Below the pieces are notes generated by a model, which was given only the letters and a program-made list of their open reading frames with translations, ran no database searches and was not told the origin of the DNA. A stretch of DNA of 64,000 nt from RGIG8748 sp045646525 (GTDB lineage Bacteria; Bacillota; Clostridia; UMGS1810): NCBI GenBank assembly GCA_045646525.1, contig JAZRKX010000027.1, positions 15,192-79,191 of the forward strand, read 5' to 3'. Position numbers and translations under genes: made by a program. Position 1 is the first letter of the stretch. The number at the start of each line of letters is the position of its first letter. Below, piece by piece: positions 9,568-16,927 of the stretch.

Positions 9568-10341
9568 ATGACAGACAGAAAGACAGTCCTCCATGGCATT
9601 ACGGACACGGAGGAGAAGATGTTTCTGTCGCACATCTGCGATATGTGCGATAAGAGCGAAAAGACAGGAAGAGTCATGTACTCCAAATTCATGTCGCCGA
9701 GGCAGGAGCTACTTATTAAGGAGAGGCTTGCGCCTTTATATGATATCCGCTTTTTCGGCGGGTTCGACGGGGCGCAAAGAGTCATGGCGGCAGTAGTGCC
9801 GAGCGATTGGGAGGAGCCTGAATTCCCCATGTGCGCCGTAAGGGCGGACAACCTCGGCAAGCGGGAGCTTACTCACAGAGATTACCTCGGGAGTATACTC
9901 GCGCTCGGCATCACAAGGGAGAACATAGGCGATATAGCTGTAGCAGATGACGGAGCATATATTTTTATGTGTGCCGACATAGCAGAATACATCATGACTA
10001 ATCTCACCAAGGTGGCATCCTCGGGTATAAGACTCACCCGCGAGGACGATTTTTCCAAGGTGGAGGTCACAGTAAGCTTTAAGATTATATCTGCCACGGT
10101 ATCTTCCATGCGCCTTGATTGTATAATAAGTGCCGCTACGGGCAAATCCCGCTCGGTATCGGCATCTGTTATAACAGACGGTCTTGTGAGCGTGAACTAC
10201 TCACCCGTAAAGAACGTTTCCTATATGGTTAAGGACAAGGATGTCCTTTCTGTAAGAGGCTTCGGAAAGGCTGTAGTGGAGACTGATATGACACTTACAA
10301 AAAAAGGCAGAACACACATCAATATTAAGAAATATGTATAA
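9568..10341 (+). CDS. ylmH: YlmH family S4-domain RNA-binding protein
   Basis: 257-residue protein of the YlmH family. The first two thirds form the conserved YlmH N-terminal and middle regions (MFLSHICDMCDKSEKTGRV, YDIRFFGGFDGAQR). The C-terminus is an S4 RNA-binding domain, with VTDGLVSVNYSPVKNVSY and VKDKDVLSVRGFGKAVV. YlmH belongs to a group of S4 proteins related to the ribosome-associated quality control factor RqcH partner RqcP; binding to the ribosome or tRNA is plausible but inferred. It begins 3 bases after sepF, so it is cotranscribed with the division genes. Confidence 0.93.
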   Translation: MTDRKTVLHGITDTEEKMFLSHICDMCDKSEKTGRVMYSKFMSPRQELLIKERLAPLYDIRFFGGFDGAQRVMAAVVPSDWEEPEFPMCAVRADNLGKRELTHRDYLGSILALGITRENIGDIAVADDGAYIFMCADIAEYIMTNLTKVASSGIRLTREDDFSKVEVTVSFKIISATVSSMRLDCIISAATGKSRSVSASVITDGLVSVNYSPVKNVSYMVKDKDVLSVRGFGKAVVETDMTLTKKGRTHINIKKYV

Positions 10342-10355
10342 AGGAGGCGTGTGCC

Positions 10356-10796
10356 ATGATTACACCAATGGATTTGCGTACAAAAACCTTTAAAAAGGCC
10401 ACTATGGGCGGCTATGACAAGAGAGAAGTAGACGAATACATGCAGGTACTTACCGAGGACTATGAAAAGGTGTACAAGCAGTCTGTGGAAGCTGCCGACA
10501 AAATAAACACACTTTCCAAGCTTGTAGATACCTACAAATCTATGGAGGACACCATGAAAAACTCTATAGTTGTGGCACAGTCTGCGGCAGAGGATTTGGA
10601 AAAGACCGCCGAGGAAAAGGCAAACCTCATGGTAGAGGAAGCAAAGCTTACTGCCAAGAAGATTATAGACGAGGCAAACGATAAGGCGGCGGAAATAACC
10701 GCACAGATATCGGAGCTTAAAACCTCGATGGAGCTTTTCAAAAACACCGCAAAGGGCATGCTTACCGCACAGCTTGAAGTGGTGGAAAAGTTTTAG
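10356..10796 (+). CDS. divIVA: DivIVA-family coiled-coil protein
   Basis: 146-residue DivIVA-like protein. The N-terminal membrane-curvature domain reads ITPMDLRTKTFKKATMGGYD, followed by KREVDEYMQVL, and the rest is a long coiled coil (about residues 30-146, heptads of Ala, Glu, Lys). It recognises negatively curved membrane at division septa and poles and recruits partner proteins. ATG 10356 has AGGAGG 8-9 bases upstream. It is the last gene of the yggS-sepF-ylmH-divIVA cluster; structured element copy A begins within a few bases of its stop. Confidence 0.95.
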   Translation: MITPMDLRTKTFKKATMGGYDKREVDEYMQVLTEDYEKVYKQSVEAADKINTLSKLVDTYKSMEDTMKNSIVVAQSAAEDLEKTAEEKANLMVEEAKLTAKKIIDEANDKAAEITAQISELKTSMELFKNTAKGMLTAQLEVVEKF

Positions 10797-10890
10797 GCTT
10801 TGATAAGTGCCTTATCGCCTGTATCAGAATTTATATTCTAAATTATTTGGTATAATATAGCAGAGGAGCTCAACAGCGAGCCCCTCTGCA

Positions 10891-11097
10891 CTCCCCGCCG
10901 TCCGCTGTGAAATCTGCGGGGAAAGCAAAATAAAAAATCCGTTCTTAACCGAACGCTGCGAAGGCGGCAATTTTTGCCGCTTGTCCTCGCTAAACGGCAA
11001 ATGCATAATGGAACTTATCTGTTGCGTTTGCTGTTTTCGGTTGAACGGACTTTTAATTTTTCTGCTTTCCTAACCCCGCATATTTCAATGCGGAATT
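10891..11097 (+). repeat. Three-way-junction repeat module, copy A-left
   Basis: The module begins CTCCCCGCCGTCCGCTGTGA and ends with the hairpin CCGCAT-loop-ATGCGG at 11076-11093. An outer stem pairs TCCGTTC..AACCGAA (about 10938-10955) with TTCGGTTGAACGGA (about 11037-11050). Inside are hairpin 1, GCGGCAA-TTT-TTGCCGC (10964-10980), and hairpin 2, AAACGGCAAATGC (10992-11004) with GCGTTTGCTGTTT (11024-11036). Hairpin 2 here uses two G-U pairs where other copies have Watson-Crick pairs. The link GTCCTC(G/A)CTAAACGGC and the loop GGAACTT are shared with the other copies. Function unknown. Confidence 0.75.
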
Positions 11098-11171
11098 TAT
11101 TAGCAGCACCAAAAGTTTGATAACAAAGTGTAAAAAATTTTGTATATTACAAAATGCGACATGTTTCTCGG

Positions 11172-11200
11172 TTGACTTTTACATAATATTGTGATAACAT
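11172..11200 (+). promoter_or_regulatory. Sigma-A-type promoter of the small gene in copy A
   Basis: TTGACT at 11172-11177, a 17-base spacer and TAACAT at 11195-11200. The same TTGACT at the same place, again with a 17-base spacer, occurs upstream of the second copy (30854-30882), inside an otherwise conserved stretch that includes GCGACATGTTTCTCGG. Conservation of the spacing between two diverged copies is the main support. Confidence 0.6.
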
Positions 11201-11394
11201 TAAACTTGCCAAATAGCTAACAAAATACTCATAGACGGATGCATTTTTGCTTCAGCAAAAATGCAGGCTCGCTTTTGCATCTTTTTATGGGTATGTTAAA
11301 GCTGTTTGGCGACGGAGTCGTGCATTTTTCATGCGTCGGCTCTGCGCCGGCGCATTTTTTAATTTATACCAAATTACGAAAAGGAGAAATGCAA
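11201..11394 (+). ncRNA. Structured leader RNA with intrinsic terminator ahead of the small gene (copy A)
   Basis: About 190 nt between promoter and start codon. Stem P1 pairs GCCAAATAGC (11208-11217) with GCTGTTTGGC (11301-11310). Within it TAACA..TACTCAT pairs with ATGGGTATGTTA, and an 11-bp hairpin TGCATTTTTGC-TTCA-GCAAAAATGCA spans 11240-11265. The 3' arm of that hairpin (AAAAATGCA, 11257-11265) can instead pair with TGCATTTTT at 11321-11329, outside P1, as a pseudoknot or switch. Then comes an intrinsic terminator, TGCGTCGGC-TCTGC-GCCGGCGCA plus six T (11332-11360), only 35 nt before the ATG. Copy B keeps every element with compensatory changes. The layout looks like an attenuator or riboswitch; no known class (T-box, common riboswitch cores) was recognised. 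Confidence 0.65.
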
Positions 11395-11523
11395 ATGGAA
11401 GATTACAAGAAAATGTATTATGAGCTATTTAACAAGATAACAGATGTAATAGAAACTCTTACAAAAATCCAGCAGGAAACAGAAGAAACATTCATCTCTT
11501 CCAATGAAAATGAAAATAATTAG
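11395..11523 (+). CDS. Small conserved protein in structured element (copy A)
   Basis: 42-residue protein starting MEDYKKMYYELFNKITDVIE, predicted as one amphipathic, acidic helix with a polar Ser-Asn-Glu tail. ATG 11395 has AAGGAG with 8 bases of spacing; an in-frame ATG at 11389 is too close to the Shine-Dalgarno, and longer versions would run through the leader terminator. A second copy at 31084 encodes a 40-residue protein. Between the copies about nine codon differences are synonymous and three are replacements (K6T, E20D, T29A) plus a two-codon indel, which indicates selection on the protein. Small proteins of this look are, from memory, common in gut Clostridia but without assigned function. 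The stop codon forms the first bases of a downstream hairpin. Confidence 0.75.
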   Translation: MEDYKKMYYELFNKITDVIETLTKIQQETEETFISSNENENN

Positions 11524-11546
11524 ATTTGTGCCAAAGCACAAATCTA
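11521..11546 (+). terminator. Hairpin containing the small-gene stop codon (copy A)
   Basis: Perfect 11-bp stem TAGATTTGTGC-CAAA-GCACAAATCTA whose first three bases are the stop codon. No strong T-run follows, so it may act as a 3' stabiliser or a weak terminator. Copy B keeps the hairpin at 31204-31229 with a changed loop and a G-U pair. Confidence 0.5.
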
Positions 11547-11557
11547 CCTTATACTTA

Positions 11558-11765
11558 TTCCGCATTGAAATATGCGGGGTTTAGAAAGAAAAAAGAGAAA
11601 AGGCAAAGCTATCGCAAACGGCAAATGCAATAATTTAAGTTCCATTATGCATTTGCCGTTTAGTGAGGACTTATTGCAAAAATTGCAATTTCCGCAACGG
11701 CGATAGAGCTTTGCCTTTTATATTTTTGCTTTCCCCGCAGATTTCATAGCGGACGGGGAGGGGTT
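11558..11765 (-). repeat. Three-way-junction repeat module, copy A-right (reverse orientation)
   Basis: Read on the minus strand the order is the same as copy A-left: CCCCGCAGATTTC arm, outer stem AAAAGGCAAAGCTCTATCG with CGATAGCTTTGCCTTTT, hairpin 1 ATTGCAA-TTT-TTGCAAT, link AAGTCCTCACTAAACGGC, hairpin 2 closed by CGGCAAATGC, and the CCGCAT/ATGCGG end hairpin. Outer stem and hairpin 1 differ in sequence from A-left while pairing is kept. Together A-left and A-right form a large inverted repeat around the small gene. Confidence 0.7.
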
Positions 11766-11882
11766 GTAGGGGTGACACCTGCAGGTCACCCCTACGGTGT
11801 TTTCCCAAATAATTGAAAATTATAATCTGGTATAGGCGTTAAGGCACTTGTTAAAATTTCTAAAAGGGTTTGCTTCTTTAAA

Positions 11883-13235
11883 CTAAAGACGCCTTTTATA
11901 TTTTATACATTGTTTCAAGGCATCTTCCTTATCCACTCCTGCAAGGCGAAGCTTGTGAGCGTATTTTAAAATTTCGCCCATCTTTTCATTGGGCTCTATT
12001 CCGTTTTCCATCAAATCCTTTGCCGTTACATGCGGTTTTGCCATGGTCTCTTTGTATACCTCATATCTATGCATGAGGAAGTCATAGGCATCGGAATTTT
12101 CTTCTCTGGGAAGCTTACCCGACGCATCGGCTCTGGAAATGTATATAAGGTCTAAGGGGCTTACCACGCTGTCAAACATCTTATTTGTAGACTTTACAGA
12201 CGATTTCGCCTCGGCAAGCACGCGGGGCTTCATGTGCATCTCACAAAGGGAGAGCACATATTTTATAAGCGCCTTTTCGTCTGTGAGCCTTTTTAAAAAT
12301 GTCTGTATAAGGGGCAGTCCTGCCCTTTCGTGATTGTATGCGTGTATTACCCCGTCCTTTACTATGGTGGCAAGCTTTTTGCCAAAGTCATGACAGAGTG
12401 CCGAAAGCATAAAACCTCTCGGGTCGGCTGTCTTTTCTCTCGTGGAAGCGGCGCTGTCGAGCACCATCATGGTGTGATTCCACACATCGCCTTCGGCATG
12501 ATATCTGGGGTTTTGCTCTATGCCCGTAAGGTCTTTAATTTCCTTAAACCATGGCATGAGCGAATCCGCTTTGCGCAGAGTTTCAAAGAATACCGACGGT
12601 TTATCGGAAAGCAAAAGAGCTTTTAGCATTTCAGACATTACCCGTTCTTTAGAAAGATAGGTAAGGTCTGTTTTTTTATATATTTCAAGGGTTTTTTCAT
12701 CTGTATCAAAGCCGAGCCTTGCGGCAAACTGCGCACCTCGGAGCACCCTAAGCGGATCCTCGCCAAAGTGATGGGCGTCTATGTGGCGGATTATACCTCT
12801 GCGGAGGTCTTCGCGCCCTCCGAAGAAATCAAGCACCTTTCCTGTGAGCACATCCTGCATAAGCGCATTTATGGTAAAGTCGCGCCTTTTTGATGCTTCT
12901 TTTTCGCCCATAAAAGCGTCATGGTGTATTTCGAAATCCCTGTGGCCTTTGCCTGTGGGCTTTTCCGTGCGGGGCAGGGCAATATCCACCCCGTAACCCT
13001 CTACAGAGAATATTCCGAAGCTTTTCCCGTAGGTAAGAACTGTGCCAAAAGACGAGAGGATATCAAAGAGCTTTTCCCCCTCCACTCCGTGCACCTCTAT
13101 ATCTATATCCGTACCTTCCTTGTTCATGAGGCGGTCGCGGACAAAGCCGCCCACAAAGTACGCTTTGCCGCCGTCTTCTTTTATCTTTTGTGCAATTTTA
13201 ACCGAAAGTTCCAAATCTTTTTTTGCATCCTTCAA
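11883..13235 (-). CDS. cca: CCA tRNA nucleotidyltransferase with HD domain
   Basis: 450-residue tRNA nucleotidyltransferase/poly(A) polymerase family enzyme that adds or repairs the 3' CCA. The head domain has VGGFVRDRLM followed by TDIDIEVHG (GGxVRD and DxD, metal and nucleotide binding). The neck has the GEDPLRVLRGAQFAARLGF motif, and an HD domain follows with SALCHDFGK and HAYNHE. I choose TTG 13235 (AGGTGA 6 bases upstream) over the upstream GTG at 13262, which has no ribosome binding site. A single-enzyme CCA-adding role is assumed; separate A- and CC-adding enzymes exist in some Clostridia. Confidence 0.9.
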   Translation of the reverse strand: MKDAKKDLELSVKIAQKIKEDGGKAYFVGGFVRDRLMNKEGTDIDIEVHGVEGEKLFDILSSFGTVLTYGKSFGIFSVEGYGVDIALPRTEKPTGKGHRDFEIHHDAFMGEKEASKRRDFTINALMQDVLTGKVLDFFGGREDLRRGIIRHIDAHHFGEDPLRVLRGAQFAARLGFDTDEKTLEIYKKTDLTYLSKERVMSEMLKALLLSDKPSVFFETLRKADSLMPWFKEIKDLTGIEQNPRYHAEGDVWNHTMMVLDSAASTREKTADPRGFMLSALCHDFGKKLATIVKDGVIHAYNHERAGLPLIQTFLKRLTDEKALIKYVLSLCEMHMKPRVLAEAKSSVKSTNKMFDSVVSPLDLIYISRADASGKLPREENSDAYDFLMHRYEVYKETMAKPHVTAKDLMENGIEPNEKMGEILKYAHKLRLAGVDKEDALKQCIKYKRRL

Positions 13236-13318
13236 ATTTATCACCTGAAAAGAGTATATCACAATATATTATTAAGTGCAAATTCAAAATTATTTTACAA
13301 ATTATTAAAATACCTCGA

Positions 13319-13347
13319 TTGACATAACGGGGTATATACTTTATAAT
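13319..13347 (+). promoter_or_regulatory. Consensus sigma-A promoter of the 13378 gene
   Basis: TTGACA at 13319-13324, 17-base spacer, TATAAT at 13342-13347: an exact match to the consensus. Transcription would start about 13354 and run into the gene at 13378 and apbE. Confidence 0.85.
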
Positions 13348-13377
13348 AATGGTATTGATTTTGGGAGGAGACTCTTT

Positions 13378-14013
13378 ATGAAAGCTTTTTGGGAAAACTA
13401 CTGGTATCATTACAAGGGCATAACTCTTGCGGCAATATTTGCGCTTATTGTCCTTGTTATAGGGTTAAAGTCATGCAGCGATAAGACGGTGCCCGACTTT
13501 AAGGTTGTGTATTTTTCCGATTCGTATATATCAAAGGACAATGCCGATATAATGGAAAAAGACTTAAGGGAGAAAAAATTTATAAAGGATGCAGACGGCG
13601 ACGGCAATGAGCTTTTCTACATGGATATCATTCTCCATGATTTCGATATAGATGCTGCTGCCGACGAGGCAACCATAAACAAGATTCAAACCATGATGTA
13701 CGCAGGCGACCACACCATAGTATTTGCACATAAGTACGCTCTGGAGGATTACCCAGGCTTTTTCGAAGATATATCGGACAAGGTGCCGGAGAATACTGAA
13801 ACCTTTACCGATGCCGAGACAGGCTACATTACAGGCATAAGCCTTAAGGGCAATACCTATCTTGAAAAATGCGGAATAAACACGGAAAACCTCTATCTTG
13901 CAATGCGCCGCCGTACAGAAAAGGAAATAGAAAACGGCAAAACCGATGCTTTCTTCACCACGGCATACGATGTATTTGACTATATTCTTTCATTTAATGA
14001 GGTGAAAGAGTGA
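13378..14013 (+). CDS. Membrane-anchored protein of unknown function
   Basis: 211 residues with a short basic N-terminus, one hydrophobic segment at about residues 15-33 (ITLAAIFALIVLVIGL) and an extracytoplasmic remainder. KSC follows the segment, but the context is a poor lipobox. The body is acidic and contains no motif I recognise. GGAGGAG lies upstream of ATG 13378. It overlaps apbE by 4 bases (ATGA), so it is probably expressed with that flavin transferase, and might be one of its envelope partners; this is inference from position only. Confidence 0.75.
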   Translation: MKAFWENYWYHYKGITLAAIFALIVLVIGLKSCSDKTVPDFKVVYFSDSYISKDNADIMEKDLREKKFIKDADGDGNELFYMDIILHDFDIDAAADEATINKIQTMMYAGDHTIVFAHKYALEDYPGFFEDISDKVPENTETFTDAETGYITGISLKGNTYLEKCGINTENLYLAMRRRTEKEIENGKTDAFFTTAYDVFDYILSFNEVKE

Positions 14014-14960
14014 AAAAAACGGTTTTTACCATTGCAATCATAGGCGCTCTTGCGGTTTTGTGCATTGCCCTCACGCCAAGACAGTCGAGTATAACCGACT
14101 ATGCCATGAATACTGTGATATCGGTTACGGCGAGGTCGCGCCATGCGGATAAGCTTTGCAAAAAAGCCGTAGACGAGGTGCGCAGAATAGACAGCCTTAT
14201 GAGTCCCACGGCAGAGGGGAGCGATATATACCGCATAAACCACGCAGAGCACGGCACCTTTACAGAGGTATCGCCCGAGACATATGAGCTTATAGAGCTC
14301 TCTCTTATGGTGTCCGAAAAAACGGACGGAGCATTTGATATAACCGTAAATCCCTTGTCAGAGCTATGGGATTTCACCTCGGAAAGCCCATCTGTTCCAA
14401 GCGCGGACAAGATAGATGAGCTTATTCAAAAAGTAAACTACAAGGATGTGCTTTTAAATCCCGATACCCACTCTGTATGCCTTGCAAAAGACGCAATGAG
14501 CATAAGCCTCGGCGCAGTTGCCAAGGGTTACGGGGCATCACGCGCGGCTCGGATTTTAAGTGATGGCGGGGCGGGGGATGCCATAGTGGATTTGGGCGGA
14601 AATATCTGCGTTATAGGAAATAAAAAGATAGGAATACAAACCCCCTTTAAACCGCGCGGAGAATATTTTACCGTGTGCGAGGCAGAGGACATCTCGGTTG
14701 TAACAAGCGGTGCGTACGAAAGGTATTTCAAAGAGGACGGCAAAATATATCATCACATCATAGACCCCAAGACAGGTTATCCCGCCTGCTCGGACATTGG
14801 GAGCGCTACCGTAATAACAGAGGACGGCGCCCTTGCAGATGCCCTTTCCACCGCAATTTTCGTGTTGGGGATAGACAAGGCAGAGGATGTTTTGTCCGAA
14901 TTTGATGGTGTAAGTGCGGTCATATATACTGCCGACGGCAGAGTGCTTGATATTAAATAA
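14010..14960 (+). CDS. apbE: FAD:protein FMN transferase ApbE
   Basis: 316-residue ApbE-family enzyme that links FMN covalently to Thr or Ser of flavoproteins, such as Rnf/Nqr subunits and extracellular reductases. The N-terminal hydrophobic segment (about residues 4-21) anchors it outside the membrane. Family motifs visible are SLGAVAKGYGASRAA, VDLGGNICVIG, VVTSGAYERYF, HHIIDPKTGYPA and the metal-binding GALADALSTAIFVLG. It overlaps the preceding membrane protein gene by 4 bases. The target flavoprotein is not in the window. Confidence 0.94.
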   Translation: MKKTVFTIAIIGALAVLCIALTPRQSSITDYAMNTVISVTARSRHADKLCKKAVDEVRRIDSLMSPTAEGSDIYRINHAEHGTFTEVSPETYELIELSLMVSEKTDGAFDITVNPLSELWDFTSESPSVPSADKIDELIQKVNYKDVLLNPDTHSVCLAKDAMSISLGAVAKGYGASRAARILSDGGAGDAIVDLGGNICVIGNKKIGIQTPFKPRGEYFTVCEAEDISVVTSGAYERYFKEDGKIYHHIIDPKTGYPACSDIGSATVITEDGALADALSTAIFVLGIDKAEDVLSEFDGVSAVIYTADGRVLDIK

Positions 14961-14965
14961 AACAC

Positions 14966-14994
14966 TTGATTTTGAGTTCTGTTGCGTATATAAT
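14966..14994 (+). promoter_or_regulatory. Sigma-A promoter of holB
   Basis: TTGATT at 14966-14971, 17-base spacer and TATAAT at 14989-14994, 19 bases before the holB start. The start is preceded by TAGGAG. Confidence 0.7.
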
Positions 14995-15012
14995 TATATA
15001 GGAGATTGATGT

Positions 15013-15966
15013 ATGAACATTCCCTGCGGACGCGAGGACGAAGCTCGTCTTTTTCAAAATATAATAAAATCGGGCCGTCTCGGTCAGTCGTATATAATAA
15101 ACGCACCCGAGGGCATGGGCAAGAAGACACTTACCCGATATATACTCTCGCTTTTGTTTTGCGACACACACTCCTCTTGCGGCACCTGCCCGTCGTGCAA
15201 GAGCCTTGCGGCGGATTGCCATCCCGATGCGGTGTATCTCACCCGTGAGGACGGCAAGGCATCGCTTGGTGTGGACAGAGTCCGTGCTATTAAACAAGAG
15301 GTATATACAAGACCTGCCATGGCGCCTTATAAGGCGGTTGTGGCAGAGGAAATGGAGCTTGCTACAGACGGAGCGCAGAATGCTATGCTCAAGATGATAG
15401 AAGAACCGCCCGAAAATGTGGTGTTCTTTCTCTTGTGTTCGAGTCTGGCACCCATACTTCCAACCATAGTGTCGCGCTCGGTAACGGTAAACCTTAAGCC
15501 GCTCTCTCCCGATGTGTTAAGGCGCATTTTCGGTGCAGAGGAGCACCTTATAGCCGCAAGCTTCGGATGCCCGGGAAGGCTTAAAAAGCTCATGGAAGAT
15601 ACCGACTATGCATCTTTCAGAGACGATGTGGCAGACGCATTCTTTTCCGTAAGCGCCGAGGAGCCGTATTCACCGTATGCGGCGGCGCAAAAGCTTGATG
15701 CCTACAAGATGCGCCCTTTGGAAGTATTCGAAATCATGCTTACTCTTGCAAGAGATGTGTATTTCAGAAAAACAGGTCTTTCGGACATGATTATAAATAA
15801 GGATAAGTATAACTATATAGACAGCTTTGCGCAAAAGCTTTCCGAGGTTAAGATATCACGGATTATGCAGCATATAAAAGACACTGTTTCACAAAAAGGC
15901 CCCAGCGGCAATTTTGCCATGGCAGTTACGATAATGCTTTTAAAGTGCCGAAGTGAAATGAGATAG
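15013..15966 (+). CDS. holB: DNA polymerase III subunit delta'
   Basis: 317-residue clamp-loader subunit. The degenerate P-loop region reads NAPEGMGKKTLTRY, a zinc module has four Cys in DTHSSCGTCPSCKSLAADC, and the sensor region reads ILPTIVSRSVTVNL where clamp loaders have the SRC motif (Ser in place of Cys here). ATG 15013 has GGAG 8 bases upstream. The following gene is ricT, as in Bacillus (holB-yaaT). It is part of the replisome clamp loader with tau/gamma and delta. Confidence 0.92.
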   Translation: MNIPCGREDEARLFQNIIKSGRLGQSYIINAPEGMGKKTLTRYILSLLFCDTHSSCGTCPSCKSLAADCHPDAVYLTREDGKASLGVDRVRAIKQEVYTRPAMAPYKAVVAEEMELATDGAQNAMLKMIEEPPENVVFFLLCSSLAPILPTIVSRSVTVNLKPLSPDVLRRIFGAEEHLIAASFGCPGRLKKLMEDTDYASFRDDVADAFFSVSAEEPYSPYAAAQKLDAYKMRPLEVFEIMLTLARDVYFRKTGLSDMIINKDKYNYIDSFAQKLSEVKISRIMQHIKDTVSQKGPSGNFAMAVTIMLLKCRSEMR

Positions 15967-15980
15967 AAAGGAACTGAAAA

Positions 15981-16850
15981 ATGGTTAAAGTAACAGGAGT
16001 TCGCTTCAAAAAGATGGGCAAGATTTATTATTTTGACCCTTGCGACCTTAATATAGAAGAAGGCATGCATGTTGTGGTGGAAACCGCACGCGGCGTGGAA
16101 TACGGTCTTGCCGTAATAGGTGAAAAGCTCGTGGAGGAGGACAAGATAGTAGCACCTTTAAAAAAGGTACTGCGTATAGCTACCCCCGAGGACGATAAGA
16201 CAGTTGAGCAAAACAAGAAAAAAGAAGCGGAAGCATTTGAAATGTGCCGCAAAAAGATAGAAAAGCACGGCTTGGAAATGAAGCTTATAGATGTGGAATA
16301 CACCTTTGACCACAACAAGATTCTTTTCTACTTTACAGCCGACGGAAGAATAGACTTCCGTGAGCTTGTGCGCGATTTGGCATCGGTGTTTAAAACAAGG
16401 ATTGAATTAAGACAGATAGGCGTGCGCGACGAAGCCAAGATGATAGGCGGACTTGGTGTGTGCGGAAGAGTGCTTTGCTGTAATTCATACCTCGGAGATT
16501 TCGAGCCTGTTTCAATAAAGATGGTAAAGGAGCAGAGCTTATCCCTAAACCCCGCCAAGATATCGGGCACCTGCGGCAGACTCATGTGCTGTCTTAAGAA
16601 TGAGCAGGCGGTGTATGAGGCTCTTCACAAAAAGATTCCCTCCGCAGGCTCTCTCGTAGAAACCGAGGACGGCAAGGGTATTGTAACCGCAGTAAATGTA
16701 TTAAAGGGTATTGTAACCGTAACAAGCGGCGAGGGCGAGAACAAAACAATAAAGAATTATGAGGCAAAAGAGGTAAAAGTTCTTAAAAAAGGCTCGCGCA
16801 AGGATAACGACAGCGCAGACCTTGCACAGCTTAAAGAGCTCGAAGATTAA
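15981..16850 (+). CDS. ricT: PSP1-domain protein RicT (YaaT), Ric complex subunit
   Basis: 289-residue PSP1-domain protein. The family signature is ARGVEYGLAV near the start, HNKILFYFTADGRIDFRELV in the middle and the cysteine-rich stretch GLGVCGRVLCCNSYL ... SGTCGRLMCCL, which carries the ligands of Fe-S clusters in the Ric complex. With RicA (1347) and RicF it acts as a specificity factor for RNase Y and in phosphorelay control of development. It starts 14 bases after holB with GAAAGGA upstream. C-terminus has a KOW-like beta segment and an acidic tail. Confidence 0.93.
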   Translation: MVKVTGVRFKKMGKIYYFDPCDLNIEEGMHVVVETARGVEYGLAVIGEKLVEEDKIVAPLKKVLRIATPEDDKTVEQNKKKEAEAFEMCRKKIEKHGLEMKLIDVEYTFDHNKILFYFTADGRIDFRELVRDLASVFKTRIELRQIGVRDEAKMIGGLGVCGRVLCCNSYLGDFEPVSIKMVKEQSLSLNPAKISGTCGRLMCCLKNEQAVYEALHKKIPSAGSLVETEDGKGIVTAVNVLKGIVTVTSGEGENKTIKNYEAKEVKVLKKGSRKDNDSADLAQLKELED

Positions 16851-16868
16851 TAAATATTGTAAAAGGAC

Positions 16869-16897
16869 TTGAAATCGGGTTACTTTTGTAATATAAT
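16869..16897 (+). promoter_or_regulatory. Sigma-A promoter of the ferredoxin gene
   Basis: TTGAAA at 16869-16874, 17-base spacer, TATAAT at 16892-16897. It separates ferredoxin expression from the holB-ricT transcript. Confidence 0.75.
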
Positions 16898-16927
16898 ATT
16901 CTTAATGTTATTAAGGAGGTGTGTCAA

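Larger units (their letters stand above)
10801..11855. repeat. Structured repeat element copy A with imperfect terminal inverted repeats
   Basis: The intergenic block between divIVA and cca is bounded by an imperfect inverted repeat of about 50 bp: 10801-10850 reads TGATAAGTGCCTTATCGCCT and on, and the reverse complement of 11804-11855 matches it at roughly 80 percent by eye. Inside are: a three-way-junction module in forward orientation (10891-11097); a promoter and leader RNA (11172-11394); a 42-codon gene (11395-11523); a second module in reverse orientation (11558-11765); and a perfect 11-bp hairpin with arm GTAGGGGTGAC at 11767-11796. No transposase is present, so if mobile it would need help in trans. 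Confidence 0.7.

Noticed and set aside
11201..11394. Leader A as a T-box or a common riboswitch
   Set aside because: No T-box specifier or antiterminator bulge, and no core of the riboswitch classes I can recall; the downstream gene is not metabolic.
11239..11523. A 94-codon version of the small gene in copy A
   Set aside because: It would be translated through the leader terminator and is not conserved in copy B; only the part from 11395 is.
10891..11765. Group II intron or retron in copy A
   Set aside because: No reverse transcriptase, no domain V-like motif and no boundary sequences of introns; the small protein is far too short.
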